Shown one piece after another: positions 9,173-17,270 of a stretch of DNA of 64,000 nt (positions are counted from its first letter, which is position 1; every line of letters starts with the position of its first letter). The notes beneath the pieces are model-generated. The model saw nothing but the letters and a program-made list of their open reading frames with translations. It searched no databases and had not been told where the DNA came from. The position numbers were made by a program, and so were the translations under genes. This DNA is from CAZXYS01 sp964645005 (lineage in GTDB: Bacteria; Bacteroidota; Ignavibacteria; Kapaibacteriales; UBA2268), in contig CAZXYS010000018.1 in NCBI GenBank assembly GCA_964645005.1, positions 1 to 64,000 of the forward strand, read 5' to 3'.

Positions 9173-9823
9173 TTACAGTTTATCCAAAAAGCTCTTTATC
9201 CTTGCATATACCTGCCCCAGATCGCCGACGCCGTCAATTTTTTTGGTCAGACCTTTTTTGTTGTAATAGTCGATCAGGGGAAAAGTCTGATTCTCATAGA
9301 CTTTCAGGCGGTTGCGTACTGTTTCTTCTTTGTCGTCGTCGCGCTGGTAGAGTGCTTTTTCACCGCAGTTATCACAAATTTCGTCATTTTTTGGAGGATT
9401 GAATATCAAGTGGTATGATTTCCCGCAGTTATTGCAAGTCCTGCGATTGGTCAATCTTTTAACAAGCTCATCATTCGGAACTTCCAGCACGAGAACCGAA
9501 TCAAGCTTTTGCCCCATTTCATCGAGCAGTTTGTCAAGGGCTTCCGCCTGAGGGACTGTCCTGGGAAAACCGTCCAGCAGGTATCCGTCTTGCAGGTCCG
9601 GCTTCTTCAGTTCTTCCCTTATCATATCTACGATTATCTCGTCGGGTACTAATTCGCCCTTATCCATAAAACTCTGGGCTTTATTTCCGAGTTCGGTACC
9701 CTGTTTCCTGTTCGCACGAAGGATATCGCCCGTGGAGAGCTGTACTACGCCAAAATCCCTGCAAATATATTCAGCCTGCGTTCCTTTGCCGGCGCCCGGA
9801 GGTCCTAAAAAGATTAAATTCAT
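9173..9823 (-). CDS. adk: adenylate kinase, zinc-LID type
   Basis: Catalyses ATP + AMP = 2 ADP in the cytosol. The P-loop GPPGAGKGT is at residues 7-15, the AMP-binding STGDILR at 30-36 and DGFPRT at 84-89. The long-form LID domain carries four cysteines (C130, C133, C150, C153) that should bind structural zinc, as in many Gram-positive and thermophilic enzymes. At 216 residues it is full length. It is transcribed away from its neighbour, with about 300 bases of AT-rich DNA upstream. Confidence 0.97.
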   Translation of the reverse strand: MNLIFLGPPGAGKGTQAEYICRDFGVVQLSTGDILRANRKQGTELGNKAQSFMDKGELVPDEIIVDMIREELKKPDLQDGYLLDGFPRTVPQAEALDKLLDEMGQKLDSVLVLEVPNDELVKRLTNRRTCNNCGKSYHLIFNPPKNDEICDNCGEKALYQRDDDKEETVRNRLKVYENQTFPLIDYYNKKGLTKKIDGVGDLGQVYARIKSFLDKL

Positions 9824-10140
9824 TTAATATTCCTTCTGATTATTGTGAAAATTTTATATCATTAAATTTTTAAAAGCGGAATTAACTTAATAAATACATC
9901 CATAAAAACGCTTTATTATTTATATTGTGTAAAAGATTGTTGTAAAACTTAATACAATTATCACAACACGCCGAATATAGATATTTGCTAACTTTTGTCT
10001 TTTAAATGAAAATTTGTTTTTGTTGTATTAAAAAGAATATTAGAAATACAAAATTATGATATTAGCTATAACAAACATATTATTAAAGAAAATACTAACA
10101 CGATTACCTATTTCTATTAAAATCAAAAAGGTTAAATACT
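9824..10140. other. AT-rich divergent intergenic region
   Basis: This 317-base interval separates divergently transcribed adk and the outer-membrane protein gene, so it must hold promoters for both. It is very AT-rich. I see no open frame, repeat or operator that I can name with confidence. Confidence 0.4.
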
Positions 10141-10884
10141 ATGATGACAAACTGTAACATATATGTTTTCGTACTGGCGTTTTTTGCCGCCGCAAATTTA
10201 TTTGCAGGGCATCCGTTAATCACGGACGATACGGAAACTCAGGGCAGCAGAAATCTACAAATAGAGTTCACACCCGAATATGAGAGATATACTGAATGCA
10301 GTGCAGCAGAAATTCCTTTAACTCTCACTTACGGCATTTTCGATAATGCTGATTTTGTCGTAGGTATACCCTATATTTTTGCTGGATTTTCGGAGGAGAC
10401 CAGCATGAATTATGGCTTCTCAGACATTTCATTCGAAGTAAAATGGAATTTTTATAAGACTGAAGGACTTAACTTCGCTCTGAAACCCGGTTTCGGAATA
10501 CCGACAGGAGATCATAAGCAGGGTTTGGGATGCGGAGATTTCACATATTCGCTGTTTTTTATTACTTCGTATCACTATGAACCTGTCACTTTACATTTTA
10601 ATGCAGGCTATTTATCAAATGAAAACAGGATCCATGAGCGGGTACGCCTTTGGCATATTTCCCTGGCTGCGGAGTTTGACTTAAATGATAGGTTCAAAGC
10701 GGTCATGAACCTTGCTGCTGACAGAAATGCTCAGCCAGGTAATTATTCACCCCCGTTATGCTTTGTAAACGGCATCGTATATGCTTTGAACGAAAATATT
10801 GAAATGGATTTGGGACTGAAAACCGGATTAAATACCAAAGAACTCAGATATGGTCTATTAACAGGGTTGACAATATTTATTTAA
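10141..10884 (+). CDS. outer-membrane beta-barrel protein, phenol MetA-degradation-like family
   Basis: A signal peptide (about residues 1-22, ending AAANLFA) is followed by HPLITDDTETQGSRNLQIE, the N-terminal hallmark of the 'MetA-pathway of phenol degradation' Pfam family, whose members are predicted outer-membrane barrels or transporter-like proteins. The rest alternates aromatic beta strands with short turns (FGIPTGDHKQG, LSNENR), and ends in a hydrophobic TGLTIFI strand as barrels often do. Substrate is unknown. It is monocistronic, with a strong hairpin terminator immediately after. Confidence 0.7.
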   Translation: MMTNCNIYVFVLAFFAAANLFAGHPLITDDTETQGSRNLQIEFTPEYERYTECSAAEIPLTLTYGIFDNADFVVGIPYIFAGFSEETSMNYGFSDISFEVKWNFYKTEGLNFALKPGFGIPTGDHKQGLGCGDFTYSLFFITSYHYEPVTLHFNAGYLSNENRIHERVRLWHISLAAEFDLNDRFKAVMNLAADRNAQPGNYSPPLCFVNGIVYALNENIEMDLGLKTGLNTKELRYGLLTGLTIFI

Positions 10885-10897
10885 TATCTTATAAAGC

Positions 10898-10948
10898 AAG
10901 CGGCGCTTCCTATGCGTATTTACAACAGACCGCGCCGCTTCTTTTGTT
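10898..10948 (+). terminator. rho-independent terminator after the barrel gene
   Basis: AAGCGGCGC at 10898-10906 pairs with GCGCCGCTT at 10932-10940, followed by CTTTTGTTT. The stem is nine perfect base pairs with a 25-base loop. It lies between convergent genes; the minus-strand gene also ends just beyond it. Confidence 0.7.
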
Positions 10949-10981
10949 TAAAACCTCATTCACTTTTGCAATTCAATTTTT

Positions 10982-11686
10982 TTAATAAGCACAATTCATT
11001 TTTATGACAGCCGGCACAGTCATTATCAGAATTTTCAGGTCAAGCAAAAGATTAAGTTTTTCCAAATATTCCATATCATGCACGATCATGGCATTCACAT
11101 TGTTTTTACTGACTCTGTCGCGAATCTGGAATAATCCTGTAATGCCCGGTTTTACGAGTGTACGGGTTCTACTGAAACCTTCGTGCTGCAGCATCATTCC
11201 GGGAATAAGAGGGCGTGGGCCCACGAGACTCATATCACCTTTCAAAACATTGATAAGTTGGGGCAGTTCGTCAATGCTTGTCTTTCTGAGTATCCTTCCT
11301 AAGGGTGTTATCCTCGGATCGTTATGACTGCAGGCAAAGTGAATTGGGTTATAATGCTCGTGGAAACCATTCCCATTGTGGTGATTGTTTGTTTGATTAT
11401 ACATATAGGCTGGTGAACCCGGCAGATCCTTCATTGTCCGGAATTTATAAATCGTAAACAATTTACCTTTCAATCCCAAACGCTTTTGCAAAAAGATAAC
11501 ACCCCCTGTATTTGAAAAATACAGTAGAATAATAGTAATTATAAAAACAGGGGATAGTATAATCAAAAGAAAAGCAGAAAGAAAAATGTCCAGAAGCCTT
11601 TTAGCAAAAAGGTAGGATTTCCTTGGTTGTACCGAGATGATCTTGCGGTCAGCCTTTAATACACCGGAATCTAAATATGTATGCAT
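10982..11686 (-). CDS. bacterial sugar transferase (polyprenyl-phosphate sugar-1-phosphate transferase)
   Basis: Enzymes of this family (PF02397) transfer a sugar-1-phosphate from a nucleotide sugar to undecaprenyl phosphate at the inner membrane, starting a glycan repeat unit. Family marks: KRLLDIFLSAFLLIILSP membrane helix (about residues 29-46), VIFLQKRLGLKG, KFRTM, and the RKTSIDELPQLINVLKGDMSLVGPRP catalytic region near 150-175. It is 234 residues, the short single-helix form without the N-terminal four-helix domain. A close paralogue lies directly upstream at 11919, about 230 bases away on the same strand. Confidence 0.9.
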   Translation of the reverse strand: MHTYLDSGVLKADRKIISVQPRKSYLFAKRLLDIFLSAFLLIILSPVFIITIILLYFSNTGGVIFLQKRLGLKGKLFTIYKFRTMKDLPGSPAYMYNQTNNHHNGNGFHEHYNPIHFACSHNDPRITPLGRILRKTSIDELPQLINVLKGDMSLVGPRPLIPGMMLQHEGFSRTRTLVKPGITGLFQIRDRVSKNNVNAMIVHDMEYLEKLNLLLDLKILIMTVPAVIKMNCAY

Positions 11687-11918
11687 AGCAATAGAAATTT
11701 TAGTGATACAAAATTTGTATCCTTAAGCCATGCATTCCTTTCATTATTAATTCTACTTACAACTAAGTAGAAACTGGTGCATTAACCTCCGTAATGTTAA
11801 ATTTTATTTTTTTTCCTGAATTAACAGGTTCTAATACACAATGACACATTAACCCGAAAAAAGTCTCAGAAATATTTTAAAAAATTTAAAATTTTTAAAA
11901 AAATATCACTCTTATTGA

Positions 11919-12620
11919 TCAAAAGGCACCATGACCTCTGATCACAGCAGGTATTGTCATGAATAGTATTTTGAAATCAAGAAAAATATTACATCTTTCC
12001 AGATACTCTACGTCATGTTTGATCATAGGATCGACAAAGTTTTTGCTGCCTCTGTCACGAACCTGGAAAAGTCCGGTTATACCGGGTTTTACGAGTGTGC
12101 GAATCTGACTGAATCCCTCGTAGCCAACCATCATGCTAGGTACTAACGGACGGGGTCCTACAAGGCTCATCTCGCCTTTAATGACGTTAAATAACTGGGG
12201 GAGTTCATCGATACTTGTTCGACGCAATATTTTACCGATAGTGGTTATTCGCGGATCTTCATAACCATGGACAAAAGCGAAGTTTGCTAAATTGCCCGGG
12301 TCTTCTTCTTCCTGATGTCCAAGCGTTCTGAATTTGATAACGGTAAACAAGTTACCTCTGTATCCCAGCCTTTTCTGTTTAAAGAAAACAGGACCGGGTG
12401 ATGTTAAAAATATCAGAACAGGAACTATTAAAAATAGTGGAGCTAATGATATCAATAATATTATTGAAAAGAAAATATCAAGGAATCTTTTAAAAGCATG
12501 ATATCTTTTCTTATTATTGAGAATCGACCCTATATGATCGAATTGATATACCCCAGCTGCCGTTTCTGTTTGCATATTGTCTTTAAGTTTATAGTGATAC
12601 AACGCGGTACCATTTATCAT
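11919..12620 (-). CDS. bacterial sugar transferase, paralogue of the gene at 10982
   Basis: This 233-residue protein shares architecture and motifs with its neighbour: KRFLDIFFSIILLISL membrane helix, PVFFKQKRLGYRG, KFRTLG instead of KFRTM, and RRTSIDELPQLFNVIKGEMSLVGPRP. The C-termini (VKPGITGLFQVRDRGSKNFVDPMIKHD) match closely, pointing to an old tandem duplication. Two initiating transferases side by side may feed two different glycans or sugars. The surrounding block encodes further envelope modification proteins on the same strand. Confidence 0.9.
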   Translation of the reverse strand: MINGTALYHYKLKDNMQTETAAGVYQFDHIGSILNNKKRYHAFKRFLDIFFSIILLISLAPLFLIVPVLIFLTSPGPVFFKQKRLGYRGNLFTVIKFRTLGHQEEEDPGNLANFAFVHGYEDPRITTIGKILRRTSIDELPQLFNVIKGEMSLVGPRPLVPSMMVGYEGFSQIRTLVKPGITGLFQVRDRGSKNFVDPMIKHDVEYLERCNIFLDFKILFMTIPAVIRGHGAF

Positions 12621-12793
12621 GCATTAACCCTTATATTTGATTGTTACATCTCCGGGGTACTTTAATTACTTATTTTCCCTTTTTAATAAGTTACTTCACC
12701 CTTATCGATTGCAATGCCTTGCAAACTTAACAAAGGTATTACAAATATTCAAAACTTTTTATAACTATTTTAATTTTTTTGATTAATACAAAT

Positions 12794-13681
12794 TCATATA
12801 CTTATAAGATTGACAAGAAATATGAAGGGCCAATTTTTCCCTGTCACGTATAAATTGCCTTTATCACTGTCATACGCTATCCCATTGAGAACTTCGACAT
12901 TCATTTCAGTTGTGATATATTCTCTTAAAGGTGAAAGATCAATTTTTCCTAAAACTTCTCCTGTTTTTGGATTAATTCTGACAATTTCATCTCTGCCATA
13001 TACATTTGCATATATCTCGCCGTTAATATATTCCAGTTCATTAAGAAATGATACCCTTTCATTTTGCTTGTAAGCGTGTACTCGGCTGACAATTTCGAAT
13101 GTTTCGGGATCAAGAAACCTTATCATGTCAGAACCGTCAGACATTATCAGCCTGTCACCATTAGTTGTCAATCCCCATCCTTCACCCGGATAGTTCCTGT
13201 TTTCAAGTATTTCGAATGAATCCATATCATAAACGAAACAAATTCCTCCCCGCCAGGTAAGCTGATAAATATTTTTGTTATAGATTGTAATTCCTTCAGC
13301 AAATAAGTTTCCGGGAACGGGTTTCTTCTTAAGTATCTCGCCGGTATTCGGATCAATCTTACGCAGGGAGGATTGACCCCTCAGACCTGTGCTTTCATAT
13401 AAATACCCTTCATAATAAAAAAATCCTTGAGTGTAAGCCTCCGGGTCATGATCGATTTTTTTAACTACTTCTACGATATGATCTCCTTTTGTATGCTCAT
13501 ATTCTGATGAAGTATCAGTAGTTAAATCTGTATTATTTACTTCCTGTGATACTTCCTTTTTTTCATTTTTTTTATCTTCTGAACTTGAAGCCTTATTATC
13601 CGTGCTGCAAGATAGTAATATCACCGCTAATAAAATTGCCAAAAGATTCATCGCTTTATCAATCATTTGTTTCGTTCTCAT
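12794..13681 (-). CDS. glutaminyl-peptide cyclotransferase lipoprotein (plant-type glutamine cyclase)
   Basis: The enzyme converts N-terminal glutamine of secreted proteins to pyroglutamate. A lipobox-like LLSCS (cysteine near residue 25) indicates a lipoprotein outside the inner membrane, followed by an acidic/serine-rich linker to about residue 65. The catalytic beta-propeller (PF05096 type) starts at HDPEAYTQGFFYYEGYLYES and contains FAEGITIYNKNIYQLTWR, then GWGLTTNGDRLIMSDG, FLNELEYINGEIYANVY and GIAYDSDKGNLYVTGKNWP. Its 3' neighbour relation is tight: it overlaps the upstream membrane protein gene by 23 bases. Several signal peptides in this window leave an N-terminal Q, giving this enzyme plausible local substrates. 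Confidence 0.85.
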   Translation of the reverse strand: MRTKQMIDKAMNLLAILLAVILLSCSTDNKASSSEDKKNEKKEVSQEVNNTDLTTDTSSEYEHTKGDHIVEVVKKIDHDPEAYTQGFFYYEGYLYESTGLRGQSSLRKIDPNTGEILKKKPVPGNLFAEGITIYNKNIYQLTWRGGICFVYDMDSFEILENRNYPGEGWGLTTNGDRLIMSDGSDMIRFLDPETFEIVSRVHAYKQNERVSFLNELEYINGEIYANVYGRDEIVRINPKTGEVLGKIDLSPLREYITTEMNVEVLNGIAYDSDKGNLYVTGKNWPFIFLVNLISI

Positions 13682-15296
13682 TCATTAATTCTCTGTACAA
13701 TCCCATCTCATACACACCCGAAGGTAACTTATCAGAGAAATTTTGTAAATTCCTTATCAATTCTTCTTTCTTATCAGGGTCAACCGCATAAAAGGAAACC
13801 TTCGAATCGCCGCATACGTAATTCGTACCGATCATCCAGTCTCCGGCTTTGATCCAGTTTGAAGGTAGTTCAGCACTGCCATCGAACCATGAATCATAGA
13901 GGATAGCTATCTTAACATTATTCTTTTTTGTTAATTGATCTATCATTTCTGTTGTGTAATTTCTTGCTTTTCGCAGTTCCGCCACTTCCATATTACCAAG
14001 TCCCCAAAGATCATAACAGTCAATGTCTGCTTTATAATTGATCAATCCGATATCATTTGCCGCTACTTTTTCATCATTATAAAAACGCTCTAAAAAACGG
14101 CTCATTTGAAATTGCTGCTGGTAAATGTTGTTAGAAGCTAAAGTTGTAACGTAAGCATGCTCAGCGCTGCGCCATATAAGCGGCAGGGCAAAAAAGAACA
14201 ATATTAAAAATTGTGTCACTTGCAATGGGAGCCACTTTCTTCTCTCAGCCTGCCATTCTTTCCAATCCTTAATTAACAGCAGACATCCCAAAAATATGGC
14301 TATAGTACCGAAAGTGACCAAATAGGAAGTGTATCTCGGGAGATTTTTAGCGTACTGCATATGAAAGACACTGTTGATAATAAATATCGACAGAAATACA
14401 GTGAATTTATCCCATGAGTATTTATTCTTGATAAACAGGTAGAACATTATCATAAGAGCTGCTATCGGCAAAGCGAGCAGCACCGGATCCTGTAGAAATT
14501 CTTCAACAGCGTTGAATCCGAGCGTTTTTAAAATTCCTTTGATAGATAGCAATTTAGGTGTACTACCCTTTAAGTAGACTGAATTAGGAAGGAAATACCA
14601 TCCTTTAGTTACCGACCAAATTCCATAAGCTATAACTGGCAGCAAGGATGTCAATCCTAATGCTATTGTAAATGCATAACGTTTTTTATAAAAAAAATAA
14701 AACAGGCATACCGTAAAGACAAGGAACAGACTTTCATACCTTGCCCCTGTTACAAGAACAGATAAAAGCAGAATCCCCGCATAACCGAACTTCTGAGTGC
14801 CATTGCTGATATTTTCAACAGCAAGATAGACAAACCACAAAGCTAAAAAGGCATGCATATTATGTTCCATCCCTGTGAAAGTCACAAATGTAAGCGGCAT
14901 GAGATATACAAAAAAAGCGAGAAAAAATAAAATATAATAGCTTTTAACATTATTTTTTTGAAGAATAAACCATGTCAGATATATCAAAGCAGTTCCAAAA
15001 AATATATTCAATATCAATGGTATTACGTCTTTAACTCCAAATACAGCGTACACCCCGGATAATAACATGGTCCAAAGCGGCGATGATGTCGATGAAGAAA
15101 AGCCGCTGCTGTTAATTCCCCATGAGCCATACTCAACAAAATTCTTGGCAATTGCCATGTGAATATAAGGATCGTCAAGATCATAAACCAGATTTCCGTC
15201 ATTACTTTTCAGTGATAGAAACAACATTACCGAAATAGTTATCCAGTAGATAATTATTCCGCCTAATAACGGGTAGGATTTCTTGAACCAATTCAT
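13659..15296 (-). CDS. multi-pass membrane glycosyltransferase-like protein (GT-C fold, inferred)
   Basis: The 545-residue protein has about ten to twelve hydrophobic helices (roughly residues 10-400) and a soluble C-terminal part. Near the N-terminus, DLDDPYIHMAIAKNFVEYG is an acidic loop motif like the catalytic DD/DE motif of lipid-linked-sugar GT-C transferases. A second marker is YLKGSTPKLLSIKGILKTLG. The paralogue at 15423 shares both motifs. The donor would be a polyprenyl-linked sugar and the reaction periplasmic; acceptor unknown. The gene overlaps the glutaminyl cyclase, so the two are likely translated together. The family call rests on topology and the acidic motif, not on a named domain. 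Confidence 0.6.
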   Translation of the reverse strand: MNWFKKSYPLLGGIIIYWITISVMLFLSLKSNDGNLVYDLDDPYIHMAIAKNFVEYGSWGINSSGFSSSTSSPLWTMLLSGVYAVFGVKDVIPLILNIFFGTALIYLTWFILQKNNVKSYYILFFLAFFVYLMPLTFVTFTGMEHNMHAFLALWFVYLAVENISNGTQKFGYAGILLLSVLVTGARYESLFLVFTVCLFYFFYKKRYAFTIALGLTSLLPVIAYGIWSVTKGWYFLPNSVYLKGSTPKLLSIKGILKTLGFNAVEEFLQDPVLLALPIAALMIMFYLFIKNKYSWDKFTVFLSIFIINSVFHMQYAKNLPRYTSYLVTFGTIAIFLGCLLLIKDWKEWQAERRKWLPLQVTQFLILFFFALPLIWRSAEHAYVTTLASNNIYQQQFQMSRFLERFYNDEKVAANDIGLINYKADIDCYDLWGLGNMEVAELRKARNYTTEMIDQLTKKNNVKIAILYDSWFDGSAELPSNWIKAGDWMIGTNYVCGDSKVSFYAVDPDKKEELIRNLQNFSDKLPSGVYEMGLYRELMNENETND

Positions 15297-15422
15297 TTAA
15301 TTCCTAATTTATAGAATTTCTTTTAAGAATTTAGCTATAAAACAAATGTTATCACTTTTTGTAATTTTAATAATGAATAAAGTAAATAAAATTTATTATA
15401 AATACTAATAAAATCCCAATTT

Positions 15423-17078
15423 TCATTCTTTTTCATTTTTCTTAGTGTATAAACCTGTTTGGGAGACAGATTCGGGCAGTTCATCCGAAAATTCTTTGAG
15501 ATTCTTGATAAGCTTATTTATTTCACCTTCATCCACAGCATAAAATGATACCATTGCATCACCGCAAATGTAATTATTCCGGATTATCCAGCTGCCGGCT
15601 TTTTCCCACTCGGATGGAACTCCGCCGGCATATTTAATAAACCACGAATCATAGATAACAGCTGTCTTGACATCATTCTGCTTTGTTAATCTAGCAAGCA
15701 TCTCAGGAGTAAAATTGCCTTTCTTGATGTTCCTCAAAATATCATAGTTGCCCAAGCCCCATAGATCATAGCAAATTATATCCGAATTATAATTGATGAA
15801 GCCGATATCATTCGCACCTACTTTTTCGTTTGAATAATACCGATCCAAAAACCTGCTCATCTGATACTGCTGCTCATAGATATTTTTAGTTCCATAGGTC
15901 GTGAAGAGTATACTTCTGCCTGCCCTGTAGAAGAACGGTGAAAGTATCAGCACTATAAGAAATAATGTCAGTGCTATCAGAATAACTCTTTTTCGTCTGA
16001 AATTTTCCTTTGTAATATCAAATATTTTACTTCCATTGAAAGAATAGTTTATATCTGTAGTAATCAGCAAGACAGACATTGTCCCCAAAGTCATTATGTA
16101 TGCAGTATAGCGGTGTATCTCCAGAACATAGGAATACTGCATGTGCACTATGCAGATAAATAAGAATAATCCGGATAAAATCGTATAACGAGTGAATTTA
16201 TAACCGGATCTACTGTAGTAAATGATGAACAGGACAATTGCCGCTGAAGTTAACACTATAAATTCGGGATACTTTATAAAATGCTGCATCGCATCATAGC
16301 CCAACGACTTTACTATTCCTTTGAGCGACAATAGATTTGGTTCATTTCCTTTCAAGTAAACTGAGTTGGGCAGGAAAAACCAGCCTTTCGTAAGCGAATA
16401 CAAACCGTAAGCGATCGATGGTAATAAAGCCGTTATCCCGAGAATTATCGTATAAACCCAGCGCTTTTTATAGAAAAACAAAAACAGGCATACCGCGAAA
16501 ACTATAAACAAGCCTTCATAGCGAGCCGAAGAAACAAACATAGATAGTATCAACAATCCAATATCCCGGCTAACTGATTTATCTTTGGTAATTGCATCCA
16601 GCGCAACGAATACAAACCACACTGAGAAGAAGATATGCATTAAATGCTCCATTCCGGTGAAAGTAATAAATATAAAAGGCGCGGCGAAAATTATAAAAAC
16701 AATGAGTACAGATGAATAAAGCGGCTTAATGGAATGTTTGTATAAATAATGATTTATGACCAGAACGGAAGCTGTTCCGAAAAAAATGTTCATCAGCAGG
16801 GGGATTACATTTTTTACGCCGAAAAGATAATACATGCCTGTAAGAAGTGACGTCCACAATGGGGAAGAGGATGAGGAAGTAAACTGATCACTGTTTATTC
16901 CCCATACGCCATGCTGAACCATGTTCTTGGCTATTGCCATGTGAATGTACGGATCGTCAAGATCATAGATAAGATGACCGTCATTCATTGATACGGTAAG
17001 TGACAGTATTATTAAAGTAATACCCAAATAAATGACAATCCCCGTAACCGCAGGTATAAAGTAATTACGGTTACTCAT
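15423..17078 (-). CDS. multi-pass membrane glycosyltransferase-like protein, paralogue of the gene at 13659
   Basis: This 551-residue protein aligns along its length with its neighbour. Shared segments include LIYDLDDPYIHMAIAKNMVQ (residues 36-55), SSSSSPLWTSLLTGMYYLFG, TFTGMEHLMHIFF, a GWFFLPNSVYLKGNEPNLLS stretch and the C-terminal DRYYSNEKVGANDIGFINY region that precedes the soluble tail. It is the first gene of the minus-strand run 17078 to 12794. The duplication and co-orientation with sugar-phosphate transferases support a glycan or protein O-glycosylation role, which is inferred. Confidence 0.6.
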   Translation of the reverse strand: MSNRNYFIPAVTGIVIYLGITLIILSLTVSMNDGHLIYDLDDPYIHMAIAKNMVQHGVWGINSDQFTSSSSSPLWTSLLTGMYYLFGVKNVIPLLMNIFFGTASVLVINHYLYKHSIKPLYSSVLIVFIIFAAPFIFITFTGMEHLMHIFFSVWFVFVALDAITKDKSVSRDIGLLILSMFVSSARYEGLFIVFAVCLFLFFYKKRWVYTIILGITALLPSIAYGLYSLTKGWFFLPNSVYLKGNEPNLLSLKGIVKSLGYDAMQHFIKYPEFIVLTSAAIVLFIIYYSRSGYKFTRYTILSGLFLFICIVHMQYSYVLEIHRYTAYIMTLGTMSVLLITTDINYSFNGSKIFDITKENFRRKRVILIALTLFLIVLILSPFFYRAGRSILFTTYGTKNIYEQQYQMSRFLDRYYSNEKVGANDIGFINYNSDIICYDLWGLGNYDILRNIKKGNFTPEMLARLTKQNDVKTAVIYDSWFIKYAGGVPSEWEKAGSWIIRNNYICGDAMVSFYAVDEGEINKLIKNLKEFSDELPESVSQTGLYTKKNEKE

Positions 17079-17270
17079 ATTACTGATCCATCTATAATAA
17101 ACACTATAAAAATATACATTTTAGATAGTTATAAATACAAAAACCGCAAATTAATGAAATTTATCAATTCTATAAAACAAATAGATAAATTGAATTTCAA
17201 CTTTTCTATATAAGAAAATATTAGTATATTCTTATGTGAATTAATCTATTCTTAGAAACCGGAGACTGAC

